Below the pieces are notes generated by a model. The model saw nothing but the letters and a program-made list of their open reading frames with translations, had not been told where the DNA came from and did not search any database. A program made the translations under genes and the position numbers. From Tigriopus japonicus (lineage: Eukaryota > Arthropoda > Copepoda > Harpacticoida > Harpacticidae), in contig JAAGOF010000249.1 in NCBI GenBank assembly GCA_010645155.1, positions 187,486 through 251,485 of the forward strand: DNA of 64,000 bases. The letters run 5' to 3'. Shown piece after piece: positions 44,525 to 56,281 of the stretch; the first letter of the stretch is position 1; each line of letters begins with the position of its first letter.

Positions 44525-47500
44525 AAAGAAACTGTAAATTTGAAAACAAATCTATTGAAAATTGTAATATTCGTGATTGTTCTGTGTTTCAGGAGAATAA
44601 TTTGGAAGCAAATACCAGGAAAAGCTTTTGATTCACACAAATTGTTGCATGACTGAAGTTTTAGATTTTGGGTCGATTCGCTGGAAACTTCAATGAACTC
44701 GTGCAAACTAGACCAAAGTGGGAACAATTGGTCGAACCAAATTAGAAATTTGAAGTAATGGCGCATTAAAGAATTAGAACTGAAACAAGACGCTAGTTAA
44801 TCAAACGTGCCATGTTTCCGGCTTAATAAGTACGCGTACAATCAAATTGAATGAAGGCCCTCTACTTTTGTTGTGGTCTAATGCACGTGCCCAAACTTTG
44901 GAGAAAAAAAGTTGAACTCCTTCGAGAGCCCTTCATGGAAAGTATTGCTCACCCATCTTCAAGGGTCCATTGGTGATTGCCCAGGCTCCGAAACAAGATT
45001 CAAAGATATGCCAAGTTCTGCCTGACCTCATTTATTATTCATGCATTACATATTGGGCAATACATCTTTCCGTTCCATTAGTGCAATCATTTCTAAGGAG
45101 ACCAATCTGATTCCAACATTGCAGTACAACGGAAAAGATGTACATGTACGTAGTTCATCCTTTCATTGAATGTTGAAACGTAGAAATATTTGTTTAACAA
45201 GGAGAGTGGCATAAATGTACATTAAGCTATCACTAGAAAGAATCTAGGATGAATGGATTATTAGTGGAACCACAAATCGATTCGAAATTGGAGCCCTCTG
45301 GATTGGCTAACTTGTGAGAATTGATGAATTTTCTCATTAACATAGCCTTAAAACTAGTAGACATGTCATTATGTAGTGTAAACATTTAGTATTTCTTCAC
45401 TATAGTAAAATTAAGATATATCAAATACTCACGAGAGAGAAAACTAAGGACAAATTAAAAAAAACACCTTGAGGAGGCCTTGACCTAAGGAGATATTCTT
45501 TTCTAGCCGAGTCAAATCGGTCAAAAAGCAATTCTTCGATTGCAAAAGTTTCTAATTACAATGATAAAACATAAGTTATTTTTTTGTAAAAATATCCAGG
45601 TTTGGAATTAACTTCTTAGTTGCAATGCCATTCTCAACCAAATAACCTTCACTCGTGGCAACTCCACATATGTAAGCGGAAAATGTCTTAAAAGGGTTTC
45701 AAGTAACAATAACATGTTGAAGGTGTCTCAAAACTCTAATCAGTAACTCCATTATTTTTGTGGGTCAGAAATAAAGCATGAACGGGACTGCTGACCATGC
45801 GACAACAAGTTCAACAAGACAAAGAGCACAAATTCCTGAACGGTGCTAAAGTACGTACATACTCTAATGTGATTGTGAAATTACTCTAACTTGCCAATAT
45901 TTTATTCAAGAAACACTCATTGTACTTGTCATTTATTTAAATGTTTAAAAGCTATTGAGAAAATTGCAAATAAGTAAACATTTGCATTTACAGTTGCAAA
46001 AGTTGTCTAAATTTTTGACAAATTATATCTTAGCTTATCTATCAGATCTCAGCGCTCTGAACCAACTTCCAAAATGACTTCAAGATTATCGTTCAAAGTA
46101 AGACATCTAAAATGTCAACGTCTATTCACAACATAATAAGTTGATTGCTTGCAGCTCGCTCTAAAGCTTTCTCAAGCCTCATGTCATATTTGGTTGGCCC
46201 CAAGTCAGGCCTCAAGTTCGTGCCGTGCTTTGAAACCATGAATGGACCATCCATCACTAATCAAGGAAGACGTAGTGTGTTCTTAGTAAAGAGACTCTAA
46301 GTTGGCAAAGTTCTAGAGTTCCGTCCTAAAAGGCCTTTTCAAACGAGAGGACTGCCTGCTCTTAATGTTATGAAGGTTACTGGGGAAGACCGAGGCTTTT
46401 TACAAGTTCGCTTTTCGGACCATTTATTCGCGATAAACAAATGCACGGATGCCGGTTTGGCTAGCCATGGGGAATCAATAAAAGTCAACCATTGGGCCAA
46501 ATGGCACTGTCGACTTCAACCCATCGATTCCTTCCCCAAACCCGAACATCAAAACAATGAGGCCCACATTTTGAGAGCGAACCTTCCCAGAATGGAGAAA
46601 ACTCTTAAGGTGTCAAAGTTTTGACAGCCCAAAAGAAAAGAAGAAGCAGGGCCATCCAATTTTAATGAAGGCTGATGGGCAAAGTGCCTACTACGCCTAC
46701 TATCTCTTCTATGGTATGGTTAATAAGTCGGAAAATGTGACGGGAAGTTGGTTCCTAGTCGAGTCATTTGTCATTGAACGGAAATTGGCTGATCTGAGGC
46801 ATTAAAGTCTGGGATAACACTTCACATTTGTACGCCATTTGTGCTCGAGAGAGGCCTTCTCTGGCACACTCTGTCAATATCATATGGCCCACAACAATCC
46901 AATGTGTGTGGAACCGGCTCGTTCTAGTCCAAACAACATTCCAGTTTAGTGCGCAAATGCAAACAAAAAAAGCATAACAACTGTACCGTTCCTTCTCTCA
47001 TTTAGCGTCTAGAACTCATCATCACACAACCAAGGCCACAATTTGTGTGTTTGAACGGACGCTATACGTACTTGAAGAAAGCCAATATTTTTTCGAGTGT
47101 GTGTTGTATGTTCTACGCCACGCTACGCTTGGCTCTCTATGTATGAGCGATTGATTGTGTTTTGGGCTCTTCTGCTTTTATAACGAGAAATGGGACATTG
47201 TGTTTTGGAAAGATCTTGTCTCATTAGGAATTCCAAGGCTCATTTAATGCACTATCAGGCCAAAGTATGGGACCAGCCAGCAAGCTTGTTCCATCTATGA
47301 TTTACAAACCATTGGCTTGGGAATCGAGAAGGTCATATCCTGGAAATCTTAGATTTATGCCCTGTGGAAAAGAATGGAGATTTATCTCTGACAATTGGCC
47401 CCGAAATTGAGTGTCATCCCAAAGTCCCTTAATCTCTCAACAAGGAGACCGCTTGATGGTAAACCAAAGCGACCGAATAAAACTCTCCTTGGTTCTTTTG

Positions 47501-48190
47501 CATCCGGTCTCGAGTTCCAAGTAGTGGTATGCACCACCATGTACGAGTACTATGCATGCAAACGTTGTCAGAAGAAGTCAAGGAGGAAATTCGGGTTCAT
47601 TTTCTCGCTCGATCGCATTTCAGATATGTTGATTTGGAAAGAGATAAGTGCCTTCGTTGCTCCCTTTAATTTGGGATCGGCTGAGCTAGCCCAAGCCAAA
47701 ACATGCAAACGGCTCTTTGTTTTCATTTGGAGGAAGAGGCCTTTTATTCTGGACAACGATCGACTATACACACATTCCATGCCCAATCGTCCTTGTTTTG
47801 TGTCTTGAACGTAAACCCCAGAGCGTATGTTGTGCCTGGATTTCAAGCACCAATTGCATGTCATGGTCCCACAGGGTGGTCGATTGTGGTTGAAAGTACA
47901 TAAGAGTCTAGATCATTCGACCCTTTGCTACGACAAATGTGGACTCGCCCACAAAATACGCAAACAAGCCATTTAAAAGCGTGTCTGTGGGTCTCCATCA
48001 GATAAGTTAATTTGATCTGGTTGATCCAGTGTGCCAAAACGAGCGAGACACCCAGTGCAAATTAAAAGCTTATGGGATGGTGGTGGTTGGCTGGTTGGTT
48101 GGTTGTACCGCCAGTAACCAGTTATGGTTGGAGCACAAAACTAGGCTTCTTTGGCTCAGATTATAGAATAGGTCTTAACAACGCTGTACC
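44525..48190. other. Region without a supported gene
   Basis: Several open frames of 60-140 codons exist but none has a recognisable domain or convincing splice context. No RNA gene recognised. Confidence 0.5.
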
Positions 48191-48191
48191 A

Positions 48192-48518
48192 TCAAGCGTC
48201 GTTCATGGTCCCACTTGTCTCGGGGCTTAATAAGATCTTTCGTGGCAGCCTAGCTTTAGTTAATCTCCTTTGAGTGTCTCTCAAATGGCATTTCATCTGG
48301 TCCGTTGCGTTCCTTCCTTCTAGATCCTCTAAAGACACCAAGGACACGTATGTTGTTGAGACCAAGATCAGGTTTGCTTCGAGATATTTTGATAAGGCAA
48401 ACCTACTCAACAAATACTTTCAAGAGAGGGATAGACATTTACTCACCTCGGTCATTCCATCGTGGCCTTCTTGGATTTCTTTGAGTCGTAATAGCAGATT
48501 TGAGCGATACGAAGACAT
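48192..48518 (-). CDS. Possible small two-exon gene, 68 residues
   Basis: Exon 1 runs from ATG at 48518 to 48447 (MSSYRSNLLLRLKEIQEG..., ends MTE) and is followed by a perfect GTGAGT donor. Exon 2 runs from 48326 (DLEGRNATDQ) to a TGA at 48192, after a TTTAGAG acceptor. Both junctions are phase 0. The product would be charged and helical. I do not recognise it, and the downstream exon could be wrong or incomplete. Confidence 0.3.
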
Positions 48519-49004
48519 GTTGAATAAGAACAGCACGAATTGAGGTGTTTAAAGACGCAATCAATACATCGAATCGTTGGTTTCATTGCACCTCCCACAA
48601 TGAAGCTTTGGAGGCTTGCCTGACGGTACCCAAGGAAACTATCAGCTTTCACCACGAGTCTTAAAAAATGCCAAAACAAAGGCCGAGAAGGAACGAAGAA
48701 CGAAGAAGGCGAGCGAGGAGAGATTTTGTTTTCGCACCTTTTCGTTGCCTTTCCCGAACAACAACTGGGATGTTTTGACATTGCACCGAGCCCGTGACTG
48801 AAAGCATGAGAAGCCCAACTTTGGCCCTATGAACGAGAGAGCAAGATGACGACGAGGAAGAAGAACAGGAACATAAAAGGACGAGGAGGCTTCAATCAGT
48901 TGGGCTTGCTGTGTTCCACGGAGGTACTAACCTTTTCCGAACTGCTGAACGTAGCGCAAAGGTTCGTTCCACATAAGGTCTGTTGCAATCAAGGTGTGTG
49001 CTCT

Positions 49005-50130
49005 CTTAGATCACCAATCTCTAATTTTGATAGTAATTTGACTGGCAATATGCGATATGATTTTTTCGAAAATTGACACGAATTAAGGTACATCAGGCAT
49101 TGTGCACATGAAACTGCAGTCGCTTTTGGTCCAATTTTTTCAATTTGAAAGGTCCATTTAACAATATTCTTGAATATTTTGGAGTCATTTTGAGCCTGCA
49201 AATCGCAAGATTGTAAGTTGACAGGCACTGAGCGATTTGGTTTTTCAAAGATCATGTTCCAACGAAATTGACAGGTTTTTAGGTACATTAGGCATCGTGC
49301 ACATCAAAATGCAGTCGTTTTTGGTCCAATTTTTTCCCTTTAAAAGATCCATTTAACATTTTACTTGAAAATTTCAGAAAAAATATGAGGCTGTAGCTCT
49401 TTAATATTTATTGTAGTTTGACAAGAAATATGATTTTTGGGAAGTCATGTTCCAACTAAAATTGACAAGTATTAAGTTACATCAGGCATCGTGCACATCA
49501 AACTGCAATCCTTTTGAGTTCAATTCTTCTCCTTTAAAAGGTCCATTTAACAAAATTCTTGAATATTGCAGAGTCATTTGAGCCTATAACTTTCTAATTT
49601 TGATTGTAATTTGACAGGCAATATGCAATATGATTTTTCGGAAATCAAGTTCTAAGGATATTTGATCCAAATTAATGTATCTCAGGCTTAATGCACACCG
49701 TTTTAATCCAAATTTGTCCCGGTAAAACTTACATTTAAAACTTTTCTTGTATGGTATGTTTCAGATTCGTTTGAAACTGCTAACAATGTTTGAAAAAACA
49801 TTACATTTGATTGCAATTTGACAAAAGTTATGAAAAATGATTGTTTAAATATCATGTTGCAACGTAAATTGACCCGTATTACTGTACATCAAGCATCATA
49901 AACATCGAAGTAGTGTCGTTTTTTTTTCGTTTTGGGCACTTTTTTTTGTCCATTTATTTTCTTTTCTTCAGTTAGTATCATTTGAGCCAGAATCTTGTTA
50001 GATTTGATTGTAATTTGACACGTAATATATAATGGGAATTTCCGAAAATCATCAATCAAAAAATTGACCCAAATTCATGTACATGAGGCATTTAGTAAAT
50101 GATTGTCTAGTTTGATTTTACATCAAACTT
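49005..50130. repeat. Diverged tandem array, about 200-base monomer
   Basis: Blocks such as GTACATCAGGCATCGTGCACATCA, GGTCCATTTAACA and AATTTGACAGGCAATATG recur in the same order. The GCATNGTGCACAT word lies near 49098, 49290, 49490, 49687 and (decayed) 49895, giving steps of about 190-210 bases and five to six copies. Divergence between copies is high. Confidence 0.75.
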
Positions 50131-50305
50131 CAATCGGTTTTTTTGGGTTGTTCCCTTCTATATTCAAATGGATTTCAATTAATTCAAGGCACATTTCTAT
50201 TGAAAAACAAGAATTCACAATGAGGGTGGTGGACAACCAAAATTGCTGTTTTCGTCTGGTCCTCAGGGTGTACAGTAATGTCTTAAATCTTCAATTCCTC
50301 TTTGA

Positions 50306-50719
50306 TCAAATAGCGGCGAAACTTGTTAATACTTCCATTGCCGTAGCTCTGACGAAGTTGGCTCCGTCTGGACGAGACGTATGAATTCTGAATTGCCCTA
50401 TTTGTCGCGTGGATTTTTTCTCTATTCCAACTAGTTCCATCAAAAGGGTTTTCGTGCTGTCCAATAAATCTCTCCTCCGCAGTCGGTCCGAGGCCAAATT
50501 TTCCTTGTACAGCTCAAATTTAACCATCTGATCCTTGTTATCGTCATAATGGACATCAAAAGATGTGTCCCACCTTGCCTTTGAAGAATTTGGAACGACT
50601 TCAGTGCGTCCCAGTTCCTCCCATTCGTCTCCGACTCTCTCAGAAAGGACGCAAAAGATGTTATCCTCAAAGTCCAGACGACCATATTCAACACGAATCT
50701 TTAAGATGCAGGTGTTCAT
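50306..50719 (-). CDS. Single C2-domain protein, copine C2-like
   Basis: 137 residues from an ATG at 50719 (MNTCILKIRVEYGRL...) to the stop at 50306; the frame is open further upstream to 50833. The stretch EWEELGRTEVVPNSSKARWD followed by TSFDVHY...VKFELY matches the core strands of a copine C2 domain, and the final FVRATAMEV fits the last strand. Copines bind membranes in a Ca2+-dependent way through two C2 domains and a von Willebrand A domain; here only one C2 domain is visible, and the calcium-binding loops look poor in Asp (DFEDN only). It may be a short copine-like gene, a retained fragment, or the last exon of a longer gene. Confidence 0.6.
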   Translation of the reverse strand: MNTCILKIRVEYGRLDFEDNIFCVLSERVGDEWEELGRTEVVPNSSKARWDTSFDVHYDDNKDQMVKFELYKENLASDRLRRRDLLDSTKTLLMELVGIEKKSTRQIGQFRIHTSRPDGANFVRATAMEVLTSFAAI

Positions 50720-50833
50720 GGCTCGTTTGAAATGGTTGGTAATGTAAGAAACTTCAATACAAATGATGTGATCACAACTCCCGATTGGATTCAAATGCTT
50801 CATGAAACGTAAGAGTCCTAAATTTATAAACAT

Positions 50834-52490
50834 AGGTGCACGAAGCAGCAGTTATTTGGAGAACTGCTACGGAACTAATTTGCTTGTACTTGCTTGCTTT
50901 ACATAAACAATAGATTTTCCTCAACATACAAGATCCTTGATTTTTTTTTACACCAAAGCTCTTTTGTTGCATTCCTCAACCAATATTCCATGCTCATTTC
51001 TTGTCATTGACGACTTGACATTGGAAAAATGACGAGATGTAGTCTGGACAAACTTTTGGGGAAAACTCAAAATACGTAGAAGGGTAGACCACTGAATCCC
51101 TAGTCTGCGCTGCCGCTGCCAATCATCAGATTTTCTTATATCAGTAGGGAAAAGACAGATTGTGGCGGGAGAACGCAACCATTCAAGAAAAGTGGTTTTA
51201 AGGCCCTTTGAGTATGCGTTTTACGTGCTCAGCCCCATGCCTCAACACTGGGTACCTATGGAAGTGTGGAAATTGACTCCTGATCCCTAAATTTTATTAT
51301 TTTGTTCTGGAAATTTGCAAATCCAACCTGTCTTCATCAAGAAAAGTGAAAGCAGGCTGGTTGTTGGGAGGATGAAAGTCCAATAAAAGAAAAATGATTG
51401 AACCCATAAGCCATGCTTTCCTTATGTTAAAATCTTTGGGTATATACGTATGAATGAAACTAAGTGCTGAATTACAAATTCAGAGCCACACAACCACTGA
51501 GAATTAGAAACAACTTTAAGCTGAGCCAAGTGATTGAATGTCTTTTTTCGATTGAAGAGTTATCAACCATACTTCCAGACCCTCATAAACAAAGGCTTCA
51601 AGAAGGCTACATCATCTTGCAACTCATTGCATGGCATCTAATGAAGTCCGTGCCAATGATTTAACCAAAGGAAATTGTTAAGTCTTCCAATAGACGAAAA
51701 ATGCCAAGTGGTTTATTTCATGGAAGAGCCAGTGTACAGAAGGAAGGATCGAGAAGAAGTCACGTAAAGTACAAAAGAGAGAATAAAGAAAACAGTCATC
51801 GATAGGAATAGGCAGAGTAGAAACATCAGGACTTATCAGAAATAAAGAATGTTTTTCTTGTGATTAAAAGGCCACTCTCCCCACCTTAAGGAAGTAAGGC
51901 CATTCAAGTGTGTGATTAAATCTACGGGCAGCAAGATGTGGAATGACTTTTTGAACTACATCAGTGTTTGTGCAAACCAAATATGAAGTTGTGCTAAACT
52001 TCTGCTGCTATGATTTTTGCTGACACCCTGTAGAGGGTGACTAATTTTGAAGCAAAAGTTGACATTTTAAACCTGTAATACCTTCATAATGAGGCAAAAT
52101 CTTGATGTTCTCAAAATTTGAAAATATCTTTTGGTATAATAATTAACAACTTGCTGTTAACTGCTGCCAATTTCAAATCGCTGGGGGTGTACGAGAGGCA
52201 TTTAAACTTAGGAAAGTGAAGGGCGTATTTTTGGAATTTCTCTACTTTCCATGAAATGCTTTAAACTGATTTGCTATATAAGTTGAGAATTTAATTTCAG
52301 AGATTTTACAAAATATTCCATGAAAAAGTGCAAAAATTTTCAAAATTTATTTTGTGCAGATTCAAACATTATTTTTACTGTTTTAGGGCTAGTGTGTAAT
52401 TGTTTGATTGTATATTCTGAGATGATGTAAACAAAATTGCAGGTTGTGAGTAAGAAATTTGAGAAAAATGGATTGAATTTAGGGAGTGAC
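50834..52490. other. Region without a supported gene
   Basis: No domain-bearing frame or mobile element recognised. Confidence 0.5.
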
Positions 52491-52503
52491 TGATTTGCTG
52501 CGC

Positions 52504-52975
52504 AGCCAAAAACCCGTTAAACTAATTGCAACGATTGTTGGATGCCACCTGGCTACCGTTTCATGTATCCAACATTCACTCCTTGTTGGACCACGTCCAC
52601 GGAAGCCAGAAAAATGTTGTCCGTGGGCCGCTTTTATCCCCAAGGTCATAAATCGATCCGAAACTTGACATAAAAAGTCGATATTTAAAAAGCTATTATG
52701 CAACAGTTGCACTAGACCAACATTTCAAGTCATTTTTGACCAATTACTACATCGTAGTTTGTGAAATAACGCTTCCTTGGCCAATTTCCAGATTGATCTC
52801 AAATTTAGGATTTTGCCTCATTCTGTCCCACCGGTCTGATGGCCTTGGGTGCCAGAGCAGACCGTGGATGGCCACTTCCCGGCTTCCTTGGACGTGGTCC
52901 AGGTAGTAAACGGTAGCCAGGTGGCATCCCACAATTTTTGTTTGGTTTTGTTTTACGAGTTTTTGGGCAAGTAGC
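52504..52975. repeat. Imperfect inverted repeat (foldback-like element)
   Basis: The left arm (about 52504-52660) and right arm (about 52835-52975) are reverse complements with mismatches and small gaps. A 22-base core (GGATGCCACCTGGCTACCGT plus two bases) is perfect at 52540-52561 and 52909-52930. GGACCACGTCC and GGAAGCC are also shared. No target duplication or transposase was seen. Confidence 0.75.
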
Positions 52976-53165
52976 AAAACAATCTCAACCTCCTTTCATA
53001 TATTTCTCTCATATTTTTGAATGGGAAACCACTTTTTTGTTCACATCATCTCAGAATAAATAGTCAAATGATGACACACAAGTATTAAGACAGCAAAAAT
53101 AATGACTATTGCTATCCAAAAATTATTCTTAGAAGTTTCGCATTTTTATGGTACATACTGTAGTG

Positions 53166-53413
53166 CAGGGGTCAGCAACCGGTGGGCCGCGGCCCAAATG
53201 TGGGCCCAAGGGTGGTTGTTGGTGGGCCGAGGAGCTATGGAGAAAGTCCAAAATAGTGGGCCCGAGAGCCATCCATAGTACTGTACTTGTGGGCCCAAAG
53301 CTCTTTGACCACTAATTTGTGGCCCCTGAACCTACAACTGCCTGTTTGGTGGGCCCCAGACAACACCAATCAAATTTCGTGGGCCTTGACCCAAATATGG
53401 TTGCTGACCCCTG
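53166..53413. mobile_element. hAT-family MITE, 248 bases
   Basis: Perfect terminal inverted repeats CAGGGGTCAGCAACC and GGTTGCTGACCCCTG, the classic hAT end sequence. An exact 8-base target duplication CTGTAGTG lies at 53158-53165 and 53414-53421. The interior is far more GC-rich than its surroundings and repeats GTGGGCC words. No coding capacity. Confidence 0.95.
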
Positions 53414-53421
53414 CTGTAGTG

Positions 53422-54815
53422 TCTCGCTAATGTCGCCTTTTTCTTAAGTTAGGTTTGTCGAATCTTATTGAGATTGAATATACAAACAAGCTTTCCCGTT
53501 GAGGCAAATTCAAACTCAATAATAGATCAATGTCTTTATCACCAATGATTTTATCCTCAACGGATGCCTAATCTCATTTTAACAATTACTGTTCATGTAA
53601 TCCATTACATGTACTGGTAAAAAAAAATCCGTAAAAAATAGCAGAACCCACAAATGAATCCTGCGAAGAAGCAAATATTGTATTACCACTTCCCCAATTC
53701 CTGCTTCAAGATATTTTTCCCCGAGTTTTACATCTTATTTCATGTTTATGAGCATATTTCAAGCGGTTTTTCAGCATATTTTCAAACACATTTCTTTAAA
53801 CATACGTATTATTGTTGTCTCTTATCATGATACATTCTGTATTTGTATTTCGCACGAATCCCATCGAGATAATTGTGACCTTATTTGACAATGACCAGCG
53901 GAAGCCAATTATTTTGATTTGATTTTTTATTTAGATTGATAGGGGGGTAAATATGCTGTGTCATGTAATCGCCCTTTGTTTCAAGAATCATCTTGAGTTT
54001 AAACATTTCACAGAGCTGTCGGCCGAAAATGTCCTTCTAATCATTTTGAATGAGTAAACAACATATGCTTGATGTCGATTAATTGAGGCCTCAAACCTTC
54101 AACCTTGACTTGACGTCAATATGGAACTTTTATCTTGACCAACATGGAATCTTAAAGGTTTTGAAACAGGGAGTGGTAGACCAACGGGAAACGTCCATTT
54201 TTATTTCCCGTTTGAACGGAGAGAACACAAGAAGTACTCGAAGGAGCCACCCGGTTCCACAGATATTAGATGAAACATTTGTGTACGACTAGTGACGAGC
54301 ATGAGCATAGAATGGGCTAGAGAAAGTTGAAATAATACATCTCCCGTCCCAGGGGGGCCTACAGTTAGTAGTTTGTAGCACGTATTTATAAGAATCTTTT
54401 CTGTTCCCCAGTTCCATTTTAGTTTTTGGACCACAAAAGTGTCATGTGGTTCACAGGACACTTCCTTGGATTGCTTGTTTTCCACTAGGTTATGCTTTGG
54501 CAGACACACAATTTTTTTCAATCTCAAGCATTGCAAATTTGTTGGCAAAATGAGTTTATGTTATTTTTAAAATTCATCATAAGTCATTAAAATAGTTATT
54601 GTTAGGTGGCATGTTGGACAATTTTTAGAGATTTTAGGGTTCAAAATGCATTTTTTTGTTCTTTTGGCTGAAACTTCAAAAGGACAAGTTGTTTTTTCAA
54701 AAGAGGCGCCAGGCGCGTGAGCCCAAAAAAATGCGCGAAAGGCACCCTAAAAAGCGCAAAGTTTGCGCAAAAACGCAAAATATGCAGAGTTGGGTCAATT
54801 ACTTGAAAAATGTAG
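53422..54815. other. Region without a supported gene
   Basis: AT-rich; no recognisable coding or RNA gene. Confidence 0.5.
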
Positions 54816-55255
54816 TTAAAATTACAATTACAATTACTTTGTCGAAAAATATAATTAATTACAGTTACAATTACTTTGTCGAAAAATGTAATTAACTACA
54901 GTTACAATTACTTTGTCGAAATATGTAATAAATTACAATCACATCATCCGAAAATGTAATTAATTACAATTACATCATCCGAAAATGTAATAAATTACAA
55001 TTACATCATCCGAAAATGTAATTAATTACAATAACATCATCCGAAAATGTAATTAATTACAATTTCATCATCCGAAAATGTAATTAATTACAATTACATC
55101 ATCCGAAAATGTAATTAATTACAATTACATCATCCGAAAATGTAATTAATTACAATTACATCATCCGAAAATGTAATTGACTTCAAATACAAGTACATGT
55201 CAATTACATAATTACATGTCATTTACATGTCAATCACAATCCTTCCGTATCTTGC
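54816..55255. repeat. AT-rich tandem satellite, period about 31-36 bases
   Basis: About eight copies of a 31-base unit containing CATCATCCGAAAATGTAATT and a TTACAATTA block, preceded by three or four copies of a variant with TTTGTCGAAAAATGTAATTA. Each unit contains the palindrome TAATTAATTA. Related units flank the LINE/LTR nest at 55745-55860 and 63775-63930. Confidence 0.9.
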
Positions 55256-55744
55256 ACCCTTTTGCCTTTTCAAAACGATGAAAAATAAACAGATCTGCCA
55301 TTTTTAAATGGCGATGCACTAACTGGCAACTTTTAATGGCTTAAAGATTAATATGAAAGATTGATTTACAAAAACCAAAAGATTATGAACGGGCTTAAAT
55401 ATCAAAACTATTATGCAATGAACCACAAGACATATTTTTCTTTTCCAGAAAATAACACGAACTTTTACACATATATCAAGCATTCCGATGTTTTAAAACT
55501 TTATTTTTCCACCACATTTATCTGCCCTTAGCTGTGAAAAGCCATACCTCCTGACACAAAAATCATCGTCAAAAGCTATTTTAGTGTAAAAGTATTTAAA
55601 CATCAAAGCTTGGGTGTGTATTGTAACAAAAACTACCTGTTAGGGGCATCACATTGCCAGCAAATTGATGACAAAATAATTGTTTTGCAAGTGAAAACTC
55701 AAAGTATCAATTGATATTATGGTCAATTTAAAGAAGTCGGGGTT

Positions 55745-55860
55745 TGAAAAGTAATTAGTAATTTGTAATTGAAAATTCGTCAATTATATGGCCAAAAATG
55801 TAATCAATTACAATTCCAATTACTTGGCCCAAAACTGTAATTAATTACAATTCCAAATAT
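55745..55860. repeat. Satellite segment left of the nested elements
   Basis: ATGTAATTAATTACAATTCC-type units with a GGCCCAAAA variant; the same type resumes at about 63775, so this array was split by the LINE. Confidence 0.8.
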
Positions 55861-55862
55861 AT

Positions 55863-56010
55863 ACTCTGTCCTAACCCAGGATTTGAGGTCAGTTGTAGCA
55901 ATCGTAGAGGTTTTACGTGCGCTCTGAGAGCACCTCCAAATCCTAAGGAATCAAGGCTAATTCGAACAATGAAGTCCTCCTCTCTTCTTTATCGGGCTCC
56001 TTCATTGTTC
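55863..56010 (+). mobile_element. LINE 3' fragment (copy 3), left part
   Basis: Matches copies 1 and 2 from CTCTGTCCTAACCCAGG to CTCCTTCATTGTTC, where the LTR element begins. The continuation is at 63504. Confidence 0.9.
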
Positions 56011-56133
56011 TGTTATAAATTGAGGTGCTTCCGATACGAAGGTTCGAATGAGACTGCTTTATTTTCTAGGAGGGACGGCACACAAGAATATTTGAGTTGG
56101 CGAGGTTTCGTGAATATATACAGTTTCATAATA
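56011..56133 (-). repeat. 3' LTR of the env-bearing element
   Basis: 123 bases; matches 63368-63499 apart from the 9-base duplication. Confidence 0.95.
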
Positions 56134-56281
56134 TCCCTCCCTTAGCAGAGAATTTGGTCAGAATGATGTCGAAAGAAATGAAGTTTGAATCATCGTTCAC
56201 TCAATATCCCCTTCAGGTTAGTTTGAAGACCTGAAAGAGATTGAAAGAGATCGATGAGCAAGACTGAATAACACATGGAAT

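Noticed and set aside
47395..47808. Plus-strand frame of 137 codons
   Set aside because: No domain, no splice context, and similar-sized frames exist on the other strand.
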